The notes beneath the pieces are model-generated. The model searched no databases. It saw only the letters and a list, made by a program, of their open reading frames with translations, and was not told the origin of the DNA. From Lineus longissimus (taxonomy: Eukaryota; Nemertea; Pilidiophora; Heteronemertea; Lineidae): DNA of 64,000 nt. The position numbers and the translations under genes were made by a program. The number at the start of each line of letters is the position of its first letter. Position 1 is the stretch's first letter. Where the stretch lies: assembly GCF_910592395.1 (NCBI RefSeq), contig NC_088323.1, positions 15,919,501 through 15,983,500 of the forward strand, written 5' to 3'. Positions 28,001-40,000 of the stretch are shown here, in pieces.

Positions 28001-31000
28001 CTGGCGAAAAGAAAACGTTCGACTCGAACAAACAGATACATGACTCATCATCCCTGACAAATCTCCCCGACCATCTTGGGCTAAAAAGGTTGGTCGTAAA
28101 CCAGTGATCGCCAGTGGCGCGTCACTCATTCAGGCCAAGCCATCACGGTCCAATACCCCGAACGGAGCGAGACCGTAACTCGTAGTGACGTCTTCTGTCT
28201 CTTAATCGAAAATTACCCCGTATCCCAATCAATCTTCTAAATTGATACTTTGGTACAGTTGGGTGGAAAAACTGTCAAAACTGATACGAAACTAAATGTG
28301 TCTCGCGTAGAAATATTGGTATATGATGCTTGTTCAACGCTTCGGTGCGCTGTGAGGCGGTCAAGGGAATAATTTCAATATTTGGTAAAAATATCGCCGA
28401 TGGTTCTCGTGTTAACTTTCTTCGTTTATACGGTAGCATGGGCGGAAATCATGTTGCGCTGTGGTGAGGGCACCATGCTCATAATCAGGAGGTCGTGGGT
28501 TCGACTCTCGGAAGAGATCACCGTTGTTTCGTCTTTGTGTCCTTGAGCAATTCTACCTGTGGATGCACGGGTAGGAGACTTCCGTGTGATATGACCCGCG
28601 GCGGACTAGGAACTATACACATTAATCGGTCAGAATGCAAAAGGGCCGGACACTTTTTCCAGTGGGACGTTTTCTCCTTTACACCGGCGATCGCTGGATT
28701 CGCAAACCGTTTCAATGCTTAACCTGCGAGATACAAAGGTAAATTAGGTCTAAGGACACTTTTATTGCAAAAACCCTTAGCCTTCACACCAGAAAATTGC
28801 ATTTACACAAAAAATACCTGAAATGAATTTAGTCGTTTTTGTATCTGAACTCTTTATTTGCACTTCTATATTTTCAGGTTGTGAGCTACAACGCCACTGA
28901 GTCGATTGACGCAGTGAACAGGACATTGGCTCGCCCACCAGTCGAGATGGACACAGCGAAGAAAATCGCGGAGGCGAGATGTGTTGACGAGATTTTGATG
29001 AAGCCTTACCCAACGGATGGTATGTAAGAGGTGGTTCAACGTTTCAATATCACTACGAATGCACGGCTCGCTTGAGCTAACGAAGTAATGCGCATCGTGA
29101 GATTATTAGCCGCCCGCTTATTCAGAAATCATACACCTCATTTTGTTATGTGGCCCCTTACCTGGGAGTCAAAGGAATTCAGACAGAACTGAATACACGG
29201 TCTCTTGTCTTCAAACAAAGCCCGCTCCCACCTAGGCCTAAAATCTGATCGCAGTTAAAAGAATTCAGGCCTGGCACAATACACTGTCTATTCTCTTCAA
29301 ACAAAGCCCACTCGCACCTAGGCCTAAATTCCCATTATTCTACTGTCTTATCAAAGGGTTATCAAAGCGAATCTTGATAATATCGACCCCCACTAAACAT
29401 CTTACATTGATAGGCCTAAATTTGCAAGGGCAAATAAACGTTATCTTATCATCGACAAATGCGTATCGATTGAAATCATTGAAACGGCTAGCTTTGTTTG
29501 TACAATTAATCTCGAAATATTTCCCATTGAGAAAAAACACTCTTACGAACTTCGTCACAAGCTGGTGTCGCTGGTGCTGTTGAAGAAGTCTTTTGTATCG
29601 TAGCGGTCTTTGGAGTCGGAAACATTCCTTGCTGTCGGAACCAAGGGTTGCGAAGTTTAAATTTAACGAAAAGTGTTCGATATAAGAGTTTTACATGAAG
29701 AATAGAAGTATCACCTCTTTGTTGTACTTCGTGGTCTGATTGAGACTGTCGGGGAAACCGCGAATGAGGCCAAATACCCTCGGCTGCCTGCGCGAGAGAT
29801 TTGGCCTGCAATAGTTTTTGGTCTACCAGCGGTCTTGAACGCAACCAAAAGACCGCTGCTATGATGAGGTATTAATTCCTTGAATACAAGTATATGTGTC
29901 TGTACCTCCTTGCATCTGTTTTTCGTCTATTTTCAGGGCGGTTGTATTGCAACCGGACGTGGGATGGCTGGGGGTGCTGGAACGACACCCCGGCAGGAGA
30001 GCTGGCCTACACCGCCTGTCCAAGTTTTATGGAAGGGTTCGACCCCCGGTGTAAGTTGATCAGCGTCAAGTCTTTCTGGCATTACTTGAGTAGGCAGAGT
30101 TTATAGAGAGTTCACGACCCTGGCCTATCTTAGAGACCGGAGTTGCAGTCATGCAGTGACATTCGATTTAACTGCATGAAATAACGCTTTTACACTATTT
30201 GTGTCTAATAAATCATCTTTGCTGAATGTCTTCCTTACAGTACATGAAAAGGTTAGATTCCGCTCTAAGAAATAAAGGTTTTGAATTTTGAAAAACCTTC
30301 AGTGTTTTTTGACCAACACGACTATGCACCCCGTCAATGTTTTTTTCTGCGAAGTAGTTTTTCAAAATCGTAAACACCATTTTGGGTTTTCAATTTATCG
30401 AAAAACCGCGATAAGGGGTGCACATTTGTGTTTGCCAAAAAACCGCTAAAGGTTTTCCTTGCTCAAAACCCCTTTTCGAAGAGTGAATAGTAGTGTCTAA
30501 AAGAACTGATTTCGTAACAGCGGGAAAGTGCCGTCGTTTGCTGCTGTGGCGTATGTTTAAGTGGAAAAATAGCAAACTTTGGCGGCAAACTGCTGCTGGT
30601 TGGAGCAAAACTACTTAATTGGAATCAGTGCTCTATCGCGTAAGCCGAAAATGTAATTTGTAGGAAGATTATTTCTAAGTTTGCAGCGCATAAAGAAGGA
30701 GAAGTGAAGATTACGAAGTGAAGAAGACGTGCTTTTTATTGGAAACGTTTTGCACGGGATCGGAGAAGATCTGTTTAATGAAAACCTACTTAAGCTGTCC
30801 GTGGCTAAAAACGCGTCAAAGAAAGATTCGATGTCAAGTTCCACCAAATCCCTCAAAATACTGCAACTTGTTTTCATGTATATCATTATTTCCATGCCTT
30901 GGGACTTTCCTCACTTAAAGTACATGTATTTCTCTCATTGACAGTAAAGGCCAATAAGATATGTACTATAAATGGTACATGGTGGATCCATCCCATGACA

Positions 31001-34000
31001 GGCAAGAGGTGGTCAAACTACACCACGTGTGTAGACAGATCCGGCATGCAGGTAGGCAGGACTATGCTCCATATCACGGGAAAGTCGCGCCCTAAGAAAA
31101 GTTAGCTCCAAATGGCGGGGAACATTTATGATCAGTACTTTGGTCAAAAGTGGCTGGTTATTGGTCATGTTAGAGTATGTTTCTCCGTTACTTTGGACTT
31201 GGAAGTTTTAGATGAAGTGGTTATTGTTATTGTTTATCAGTTGAGGGCGAAGGCGTTAAGCCCGCAGCACACTAGCCGCCAACTTTGGCGACAAGAAGTG
31301 TTCAGCTGACGCCTCTCGACGCCGAAGTTGGCGGCCAGTGAATCCCGGTCAGAGCACACCTGCCCAGAATCGGCGTCCAGTAGCGTCTTTTCCGCCACTT
31401 TAGGCTGCCATTTTGAAATCATGTGACATCAAGGCGCATACTGATTGGTCATAGCCTCGCCGCCGACGCCAATTCAGGCGGCAATCCGTAGCACACCTGG
31501 CTTCTTCTTGCGTTCAAACGCGGCGACACGCGTCAAAAATCAAACATGTCAGATATTTGGCGTTTAGTTGCGGCAAGTGGCGGCAAGTCGCGTTCGCCGA
31601 CGCCGTTCGTAGCAGACTGGGGATTTTTCAGGCGTTCAGTACTCTTACGGCAAAAAACGCCAGTGAACGCCGAAGTTGGCGGCTAGTGTGCTGCGGGCTT
31701 TACCCTGCTGGCCAGTGCACCACCTAGGGCTGTTGACCAATTATGCGGGGTATGTGTATCTAGTTGCAGTGTCGGTATTTATTGCCTCACCAACACTGCT
31801 CTATCGGGTGGAGTTGTCATTCCCCCAAAAGCCTCAGCTGCCCACGCAGTGTTAAGTGAGCCATCCAGTACCTCTAGTTCGATATCAATTCCTTAATTAT
31901 ATCACTCGATAAATACACACAAAACTTAATCGGAATATATCACTAACGCTATCTCGACCTTTCTTTTCAGACCGACAAAGCTGTCCTAACGGTGTTCATC
32001 GCCGGCTACTCAGCTTCCATGATCGCCATGGTGTTATCACTCATCATCTTCTTCTCATTCAAGTAAGTGATGTATCATTGCCCGATCAGATTGAAAGATA
32101 AGAAAAAGGTCGGGCACCCTTCAGACTCCCACTGCGAATTCATATCTGACGCATCTAATGAGATATTTGATTCAATTTCATATAAACGCCTTCATGCTGG
32201 TATTGAACCTGCACTTTCAAAAAAATAATATTTGAAATTTTGAATAAGACCTCTGCATGAAACGGATATGACGAAGTCGTCACCCAAGTCGTGGGCCTTT
32301 TTTTAATTGATTCGAAAATCTTGTCCGGATTCACGACTCGTAATATCTATACATAAATCATTCCCCTGACTAGCTTGATACAGTTATCATAAGGCCTGAA
32401 ACCGTACAAGAGATTCAAGTCTTCACAGGAAACTTTTAAGTAATCAGATCTATAAGAGCCACTTAAAAATGTAATCAAATCTGTACAAAAGATTTGTATT
32501 GGAAAGGTAAGATCCATTTAAAATTGTAATCAGATATCACAAGGTACTAAAAAATGTACTAATCTGATCTCTACTTGAGACCTGCCTTTTGTAGAGATCT
32601 GCTGATTACATTTTAAGCTGATTTCATTTTTAAAATGTGTTCGGCAAATCTAATACAAAAGATGAAAAGATTAGAACTTCACTAACGTGACTAAAAGATA
32701 AACGTTTTCGATACGTATACAAACCTGGCTTACTTTTTCAGACAACTTAACTGTGATCGAATAACGCTCCACAAGAATCTTTTTATATCGTACGTGCTAA
32801 ACGGATTATTGTGGATATTGTTTTATACTCTGGTCGCATATGACCCCGTGGTCCTGGGGCAAAATCCGGTAGGTGGACATTTTTAAGCGAACTACAGTGT
32901 TTTTCAGATAGATCTGCCCAACCGACCTCTTCTCACTAAACTGTGTAATGCGATCACAAATAGAAATGTTACACCCTGGCAGCCGTTGTGTCTTAGTTGA
33001 TCAGCTTAAGTTGATGTGAAAGAGCATCGGTTAGGCCTACCCCAAGGATAATATAGTGTTCTGCAACACCAATGTCATTTGGTAAATGTGATCTGGTCAC
33101 ATTCCTGAGTTCAACTGAGTACCTTCGGCCAGAAATCTCTTTACTCACAATATGTTTATTACTCTAGATCTGAGTCCCTTATTGCATTTTAGTCACACGG
33201 ACACCACCAATACTTGACTTGCCAAACTCAGCTCGACGCCGAACTGCAGCGCCACTCGCGGACAAAGATAGAACAACTCGACATTTTTTTCACTGGTTTT
33301 CTTGCTGCGCATGCGTACCAGCGTCATCTTTTGTTGATTTCCGCTGGTACGCATGCGCAGCGAGAAAACCGGTGAAAAAAATGCTGAGTTCTTCTATCTT
33401 TGTCCACGAGTGGCGCTGCAGTTCGGCGTCGCGCTGAGTTTGGCAAGTCAAGTATTGGACATGTTGGACTCCTAGCTCGTTCCTCGTCAAGTCCCTCATT
33501 CAAATTTCGTATAACATCATTCTGTCTCATTGCAGTTGTGGTGTCGAGTGATGCATATCTTTACATCCTACTTCACTGTCTGTAACTTCTTCTGGATGTT
33601 TAACGAGGGTCTATACCTCCACACGATAATCGTGGTCGCCTTTAGCTCAGGCAAGAAGTTACTCATCGGATGCCATTTGATCGGCTGGGTGCTGCCTCTC
33701 ATCCCCGTCACCATTTATACCCTCCTTAGAGGCCTGTCTTCGGACGAGCATCAAAAGTTAAGGTACGTGCAAATAGGGTTAAAATTTACAATCCCCGATG
33801 GGAAATGACGTAGTTTGATCGCATTCAACTATAAATCCATTGAACAGTGGTGCTTCGTTAGTCAACCGATGAACTTGTTTTGGGGTGTGATCGGGGATTG
33901 TAAACTCGTTCCGCAAATAGGTTTGGTCTTGACCAATCGACTTGGAAGTTAATCTGCAATTGCACTAGTGGGACCCCTTCCCTTACGCATGGGTGTGTGT

Positions 34001-37000
34001 GTGGGGGGGGATACTGCTAGTAGCTTAACTTTTGCGAAACCCTGATGAGTATTTCGACCTCCATCAAAAGTGAATGTAAGAGCGACCGGGTTTTTGTGTC
34101 TAGCAAAGTGGAAAACTGTCTTGTTCTTGATGGGGAAGTTAATCTTGAATTGGACCAGATCGTCTTTGCCAAGTTTGGGGGAGTGAGGATACTGCTAGTA
34201 GCTTGATTCTTCAGAAACCAGGTCAGCTCCAACCTGATGAGCGGTTCGACCTCCCCAGGTTGCACATTCGCTCATACCTGATTTTTATTTCAGTTGTTGG
34301 CTGCATGAGACAGATCTTCATTGGATTAACGCAGGCCCAGTCGTGGCTTCATTGGTTGTAAGTAAAATGTATCTCCAATAGCATTCCGCGAAGTTACTAT
34401 TTATAGCTCACAAGGTCATTTGAATAAGATATTGATGACGTTTTAGTCACGTGACAGTCGGACATCGACACTTATTTCTACGCATTTGAGCTTATTTCAA
34501 AGTCAATTATCTTTGACCCTGCATTGTTTTTAGCATGAATGATACCATAGAGTCAGAGAGAGAAATATTCAGAACAATTATGTAGTATTTCCAACACTCG
34601 GACATGTGCCAGATTGAATCTAACTGCCCTAGTTAGAAAGCCTGAATCCATTACGAAACCGCATGTTTGTCCGACATTGCCTGTAATTCAGCGATGGGGA
34701 AATAGAGGGCAGCAGCTGTAGTGACGTCATCTTCGCGGAATGCTATTCCATATAATTATATACTTTAGGTGTTTACTAACTTACCACCCACTTTTGCCTG
34801 CAAGTTACACACATACATGTACACGCATGTAAGGGCGGTGCGATCGATCTTGAAACGAATGACTGGTCGAGTCTATGAGCGCAAGGGTGGCGACAGATTG
34901 GATCTGTTTCCAGCCTGTTAAAAATGAACGAAAGGCAATTCAACGGGTGAAAATGACTTGTAAGGCCGAAGTTACATAGACCTCATTCGTTCATTTATCA
35001 CGAGTCACTTTCTGGGTTTTTCTTTCATTCCTCGGTGAATGCACGCCACAAGGCCGTGCATTCACAGGGGAAAGAAAGCAAAAGGGGAAAATGAGTCCTG
35101 GGAAATGAACGAATGAGGTCTATGTAACTTCGGCCTAAGAGACTAAAAGCCAACCTTGATTCTGAAAGACCTAAGGGCATGGCTGTGACCATTGATTGAG
35201 CGGGTATTCGAAGAACATTTGCGATGGTAGGCAGACAGTAAGCTTCATTCATAAGTATGAATGAAACATAATGTAGGCCTACTTTTGGGTGAGGGGTCAC
35301 AATGACATTGTCAGCTATCTTATCAATGGTTTCGTGTTTGATTTCAGCTGAACTTCATTTTTCTGTGCAATATCATTCGTGTATTAGTGACTAAGTTACG
35401 AGCAGTCAATTCGCCAGACACAAACCAGACCAAGTGAGTATACGACACAGACTGAAATATATACACTGTATTCATTGAGAAATATTTCGGTTAGAATGCG
35501 GAAAAATTTCAAGCAGTAGCTCATTAGTTTGTGAAGAGATGTTGAATTTATCACAAAGTTACTGTAAGATTTTAATGGAAGTGACTACTTGGCAAGCCCG
35601 GCTTACCAAACAGCGACTTTTTCTTGTCCTGAATGGAGAGCCGAACTCATTAATATTGAAGTAAAGTCTCCAGCTCGCCAAACAGGGTAGATTTTTTACC
35701 TGTTTGGCAAGCCCGGCTGGCCGAACAGGGTGGCTTTTTAGTGCTGTTTGGCAAGCGGCTCTCCAAACAGGACAAAAAAAGATGCCTGTTCGGCGAGCGG
35801 CTTGCCAAATAGACCCGGCCAAGATTAATATGTTAGTCAATAAACAAGTATGTACGTTGATCAGCTTTCATTGGTTTCAAAACAGTCTTGTTAAACTGTC
35901 GTTTGAACGTACACGACCTTGAAATTCAGTTGTAAACAATTGATTCTAGACTTAGATTTCAAACATGCGCAGAAGATTTTTGTATAAGAAACTCGGCTTA
36001 AAGTTACAAAAATATTACGAGTGATGCACTTATTAGAAGTACGACGTTTAACCATTAGACCAATCCCTAAACTATTTTTCAAAATGTTGCCATTTCTTCC
36101 AGGAAAGCAGTGCGAGCTACTATCATCCTCGTCCCCCTTCTTGGTCTTCAATATATCATCATACCCTTCCGACCAGCACCAGATTCAACAGAGGAACGAA
36201 TTTATCTTGTTGTAGCTGCTGTACTAGTTTCATTCCAGGTAATAATTCCGACTCCCTGGCATTCTCCAGCGCATTCTCCCGCGCATTCTCTCGCGCATTC
36301 TCTCGCGCATTCTCCCGCGCATTCTCCCGCGCATTCTCTCGCGCATTCTCCCGCGCATTCTCCCGCGCATTCTCTCGCGCATTCTCTCGCGCATTCTCCC
36401 GCGCATTCTCCCGCGCATTCTCTCGCGCATTCTCTCGCACATTCTCTCGCGCATTCTCCCGCGCATGACTGGAACTCTTTTAATAGATAACATCGTTCCA
36501 TCCCTGCATGAAGTGGTCGCCATTGCCTTCAAATGGCAGAGACTCTGCAATTTTATTTTGAGACTTCAGCGCCTCTGATCTTGTCACGCAAATGTTTGTG
36601 ACGTGGTTGAATAGTGCATTAAACATTTCGGTTACTTATCATGGGGCCATATTCACGACACTCTTTCTAAGCCCAATTTTACTTGCAACAACACAAGCAT
36701 GTAATCATATATTACTAGGTTACTATGTCAACAACGTGTTTTGAATAATTGACGTATTTTATACTTCTAGCTAACTGACTAGTAGGCTATGTGGTAAGAC
36801 CACATAAATATTTCTGAAACTTTTTGTCCTTTGAATAAAATTTGTCTTTTTTTCAGGGTCTGTTTGTAGCAATGATATTTTGCTTCTTCAACGGAGAGGT
36901 AGGTGACACGTGGCATGATTTTTTGTTTTGAACTGTGCATCCTTCTGGGCGGGGCAGTGAGCACTGATTAAAATGGTTCAATACGTTTACTGCACGATTC

Positions 37001-40000
37001 CTTTCTCTAACATTACACAGGTAACTCGAATAAAGGAGCGACATAAAATGTTTTTTTCAAAATGTCAACATTTTGAAAATTGGAATGATTTCTGTCTTAT
37101 GTTTTAAGATGCGAGCAACCCACAAGAGAATTCGGCTAACAATGAAAATGCGCTTAACTTTGAAAGCAGAAAAGGCTATGATTAAATTGGCCTAATTATC
37201 AAGAACTAAAAGAGTATAATGACTTTTATTATTCATTTATCGGCATTACAGACTTTGTTGGTCCATACTCTGTCTAATCACCGGAGATACAACATAATTA
37301 GGGGCCTTTGACTTGCGAAAAGATTATGATAATTCTCAACATGTATGTTAAAAAAATTCTCTACTAAATTCAATTGCAAAAATCATTAATGTCTACAGGC
37401 TGCAGAACATTGAAACTATTTGATCAGTATTTTCACTGCTCCGTTCCTGTGGCTGTTTCGTGCGTCTGGTCAAGTCTGTGAATATGCACATTGCGGCGAG
37501 AAACAGCAAGTCTAAACACCCTTTAAGGATTATCAACAGTTATGGGCTCTGTTGTAAGAAAGCTTTTCGCTCATGAATCGACATGTCTGCATGATGTTAA
37601 GAGCTAACATGCTTTCTAACAACCAAGCCCTGGAAGTTCAAAATTTGTTCGAATACAAGCCTGATATGATATAGTTTATATAAACTTTTCGTTTCACCAA
37701 CCAACTCATAAGGTCTTTTTGTGACAACCTGTATGGCTTTCGAAATGGGAGGGGTGGGGATAGTTAACATAGTAACTACGGCGACCATGAAAGTAACCAT
37801 GGTAACGGTAGACTTGTTGTTTCTTCCCGCTGTTTCCTTCTCAAGACTTTTCTCCATTTTTTCTCCATTTAATCACATGTGACCTTGAATGACTCACTTC
37901 ACCTTTGTAAATATCACTCGTCACTCGACTGTAATGGCTGCTTTTGATGATTGCGTTTGGCCTTGACCTTCTAAATGTAAGCACGTCCCAAATCTATGCA
38001 TTCCCGTGGCCTGCATTCAACTGTGGTCCATGTCGCTGTTGTTTACCTTTTATGTCGTGTACGCTGATTGGGTGCCGAGATTGCAACTCATGAATATGTT
38101 AATCTGTCTTGAACGGACCAATGAATACTACTGTAACAATCACCTGAGGCATTATGGATTTGATGCAAGACTGATTATTGTGGCAGAAATAAAATCTTTT
38201 TCCAGCATCTCTCTCCTCAACAGGAATTGGTTGGTTGCTTGGTTGGGTGTTGGGGCAGTGGTCATCGTCCCTCACGTTGTGAGTCGCCGCTGCGCGGCCA
38301 CGTGACGCTGCTACCCGACGCAAAACCGAACCTGAGGTTGAATGCTCGAACTTGGAATATTCCCATACTATTTCCTGAACAAGAAATGAGCACGGAGACC
38401 TTCCTTCGGGAAATGTCGTTTTTGTCATCAACAAGAGTTTGTAATATCCTACCCAAACTGTTCGCGCGTTCTATCATATATTTGCAGCGCGACAACGCTA
38501 CATTCCTTGTAACACGTTCCTTCGAACATGTTCCACCGCCTCGTCCTTTAATATGTGCAACTTCGGTCCGGTCACATTCTCTATGTTGTAAATTACATTT
38601 CATAAGTAAAGTTGTTGCCACGATTTCTAACTAATTCACGATATCATATTCGTATAATTGCATGTACGATTCATACCCAAAATGTAATATGCATACTGTC
38701 ATTACAACCAGTTTGTTAGTGCTCATAAGAATACTGCATTACACTGAAGATCTATCGACTTCGAATTAATTGATGACACGATTGCTAAAGACTTATTTTT
38801 TGAAGTATTTGAAAGCAATGCTCCTAGAAAGGCATAGATTAGAGGAATTTACATGGTGGCAGTAATCGGAGTGTTTCTTATAATCCCCAAATCGACGAAT
38901 CCAACCTCGATTTGCGCTTCCCAATGTTACACTCTCAGCCTCGTTCTGACTCCGGTGACGCTATGCGTCTGCACAGCAGGAAATGGCAACAGGTCCATTC
39001 CTTTGAGGAGGTCATCTCCTAAAACGGCTGTGGTGAAAATGAGGCTAAAGCGAGTGAATTTTATCGGTGCGACCTGCGACAATTTTCGCAGCGACAAGCG
39101 ACAGTTGCGCTCAAAAGATCGCACGTCTGCGGCTGAAACATGTAATCGCAGGTCGCATCGGCCACCGATTCTTTTCGTAAGCACCTGCAATGACCAGCGC
39201 AAACGAGGGAATTTGGTCGCCTGCGATTAGATTGCAGGTCGCAGCGATAGAAAAGGTTCGTTTGCGAGGTGCTTTAGAGTGTGACAAACCAGACATGCAT
39301 GAATTTCCAAAGTGGGATTAGTCTACGAACGCTCTGATTATCTGCGCATCATATTTCAATCAACTGTGCTCGATTTTATGTGCTTTACGTTCCTCGGTCT
39401 TGCAATTCTATCCTTCAACCAGACAACATATCAGAGCAGCCACTGTCGCCAGGCGTACACTGTGTCGCGGCTCAAGTGACAGACTTCGCATTGTAAGTTG
39501 TTACGCTACGTACTGCTTCAGCGAAATGACAAGGTCCTCGTCAAAGCTGTTTACCACGAGAGGGGCATCGTGACGGCTGAAGGTCGACGAGGGAGTATTC
39601 CATTAGGTTTCGCTCCGACGTACAGCTGAACTTCTTACAATGCGTAGTCTTGTGTCACGTGAATCATTACACTACGTGACATAGAACAGGATAATTCTGC
39701 TCTTGTATTATCTTTTCCACTGGGTATCACGGTGCCAATTGACTGGCTAGCGTGCGGAATAGATTTCTGGTAACAATAGGCCTACCCGGTCTTTGTGACT
39801 GGTGAAAGTGAGGGGTGGAAGGAGAGCAATAAACCCCCGCTAGAATTTGTTGGAGAAAAGATTCGGGCGAGTCGTTGGCATGTTGGTCGTAACGAGTACA
39901 TTCGTTCGATTTATTGGGCACAGTGTATGTGAACCTGGTATTCGAATACGCCGACCCATGTCCGTTTCCCGTGTGGTTCTATGTAAACTAGAGCCGTACG

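Noticed and set aside
36110-36550. Several overlapping open frames on both strands with SPAHSLAH or ENAR repeats
   Set aside because: They come from the 12-bp minisatellite of intron 10; the first part of the plus frame is receptor exon 10, which ends at a good donor at 36238.
38227-38634. Overlapping 135- and 119-residue frames on opposite strands in intron 11
   Set aside because: No recognisable domain, no consistent splice sites and typical chance overlap of frames in both directions.
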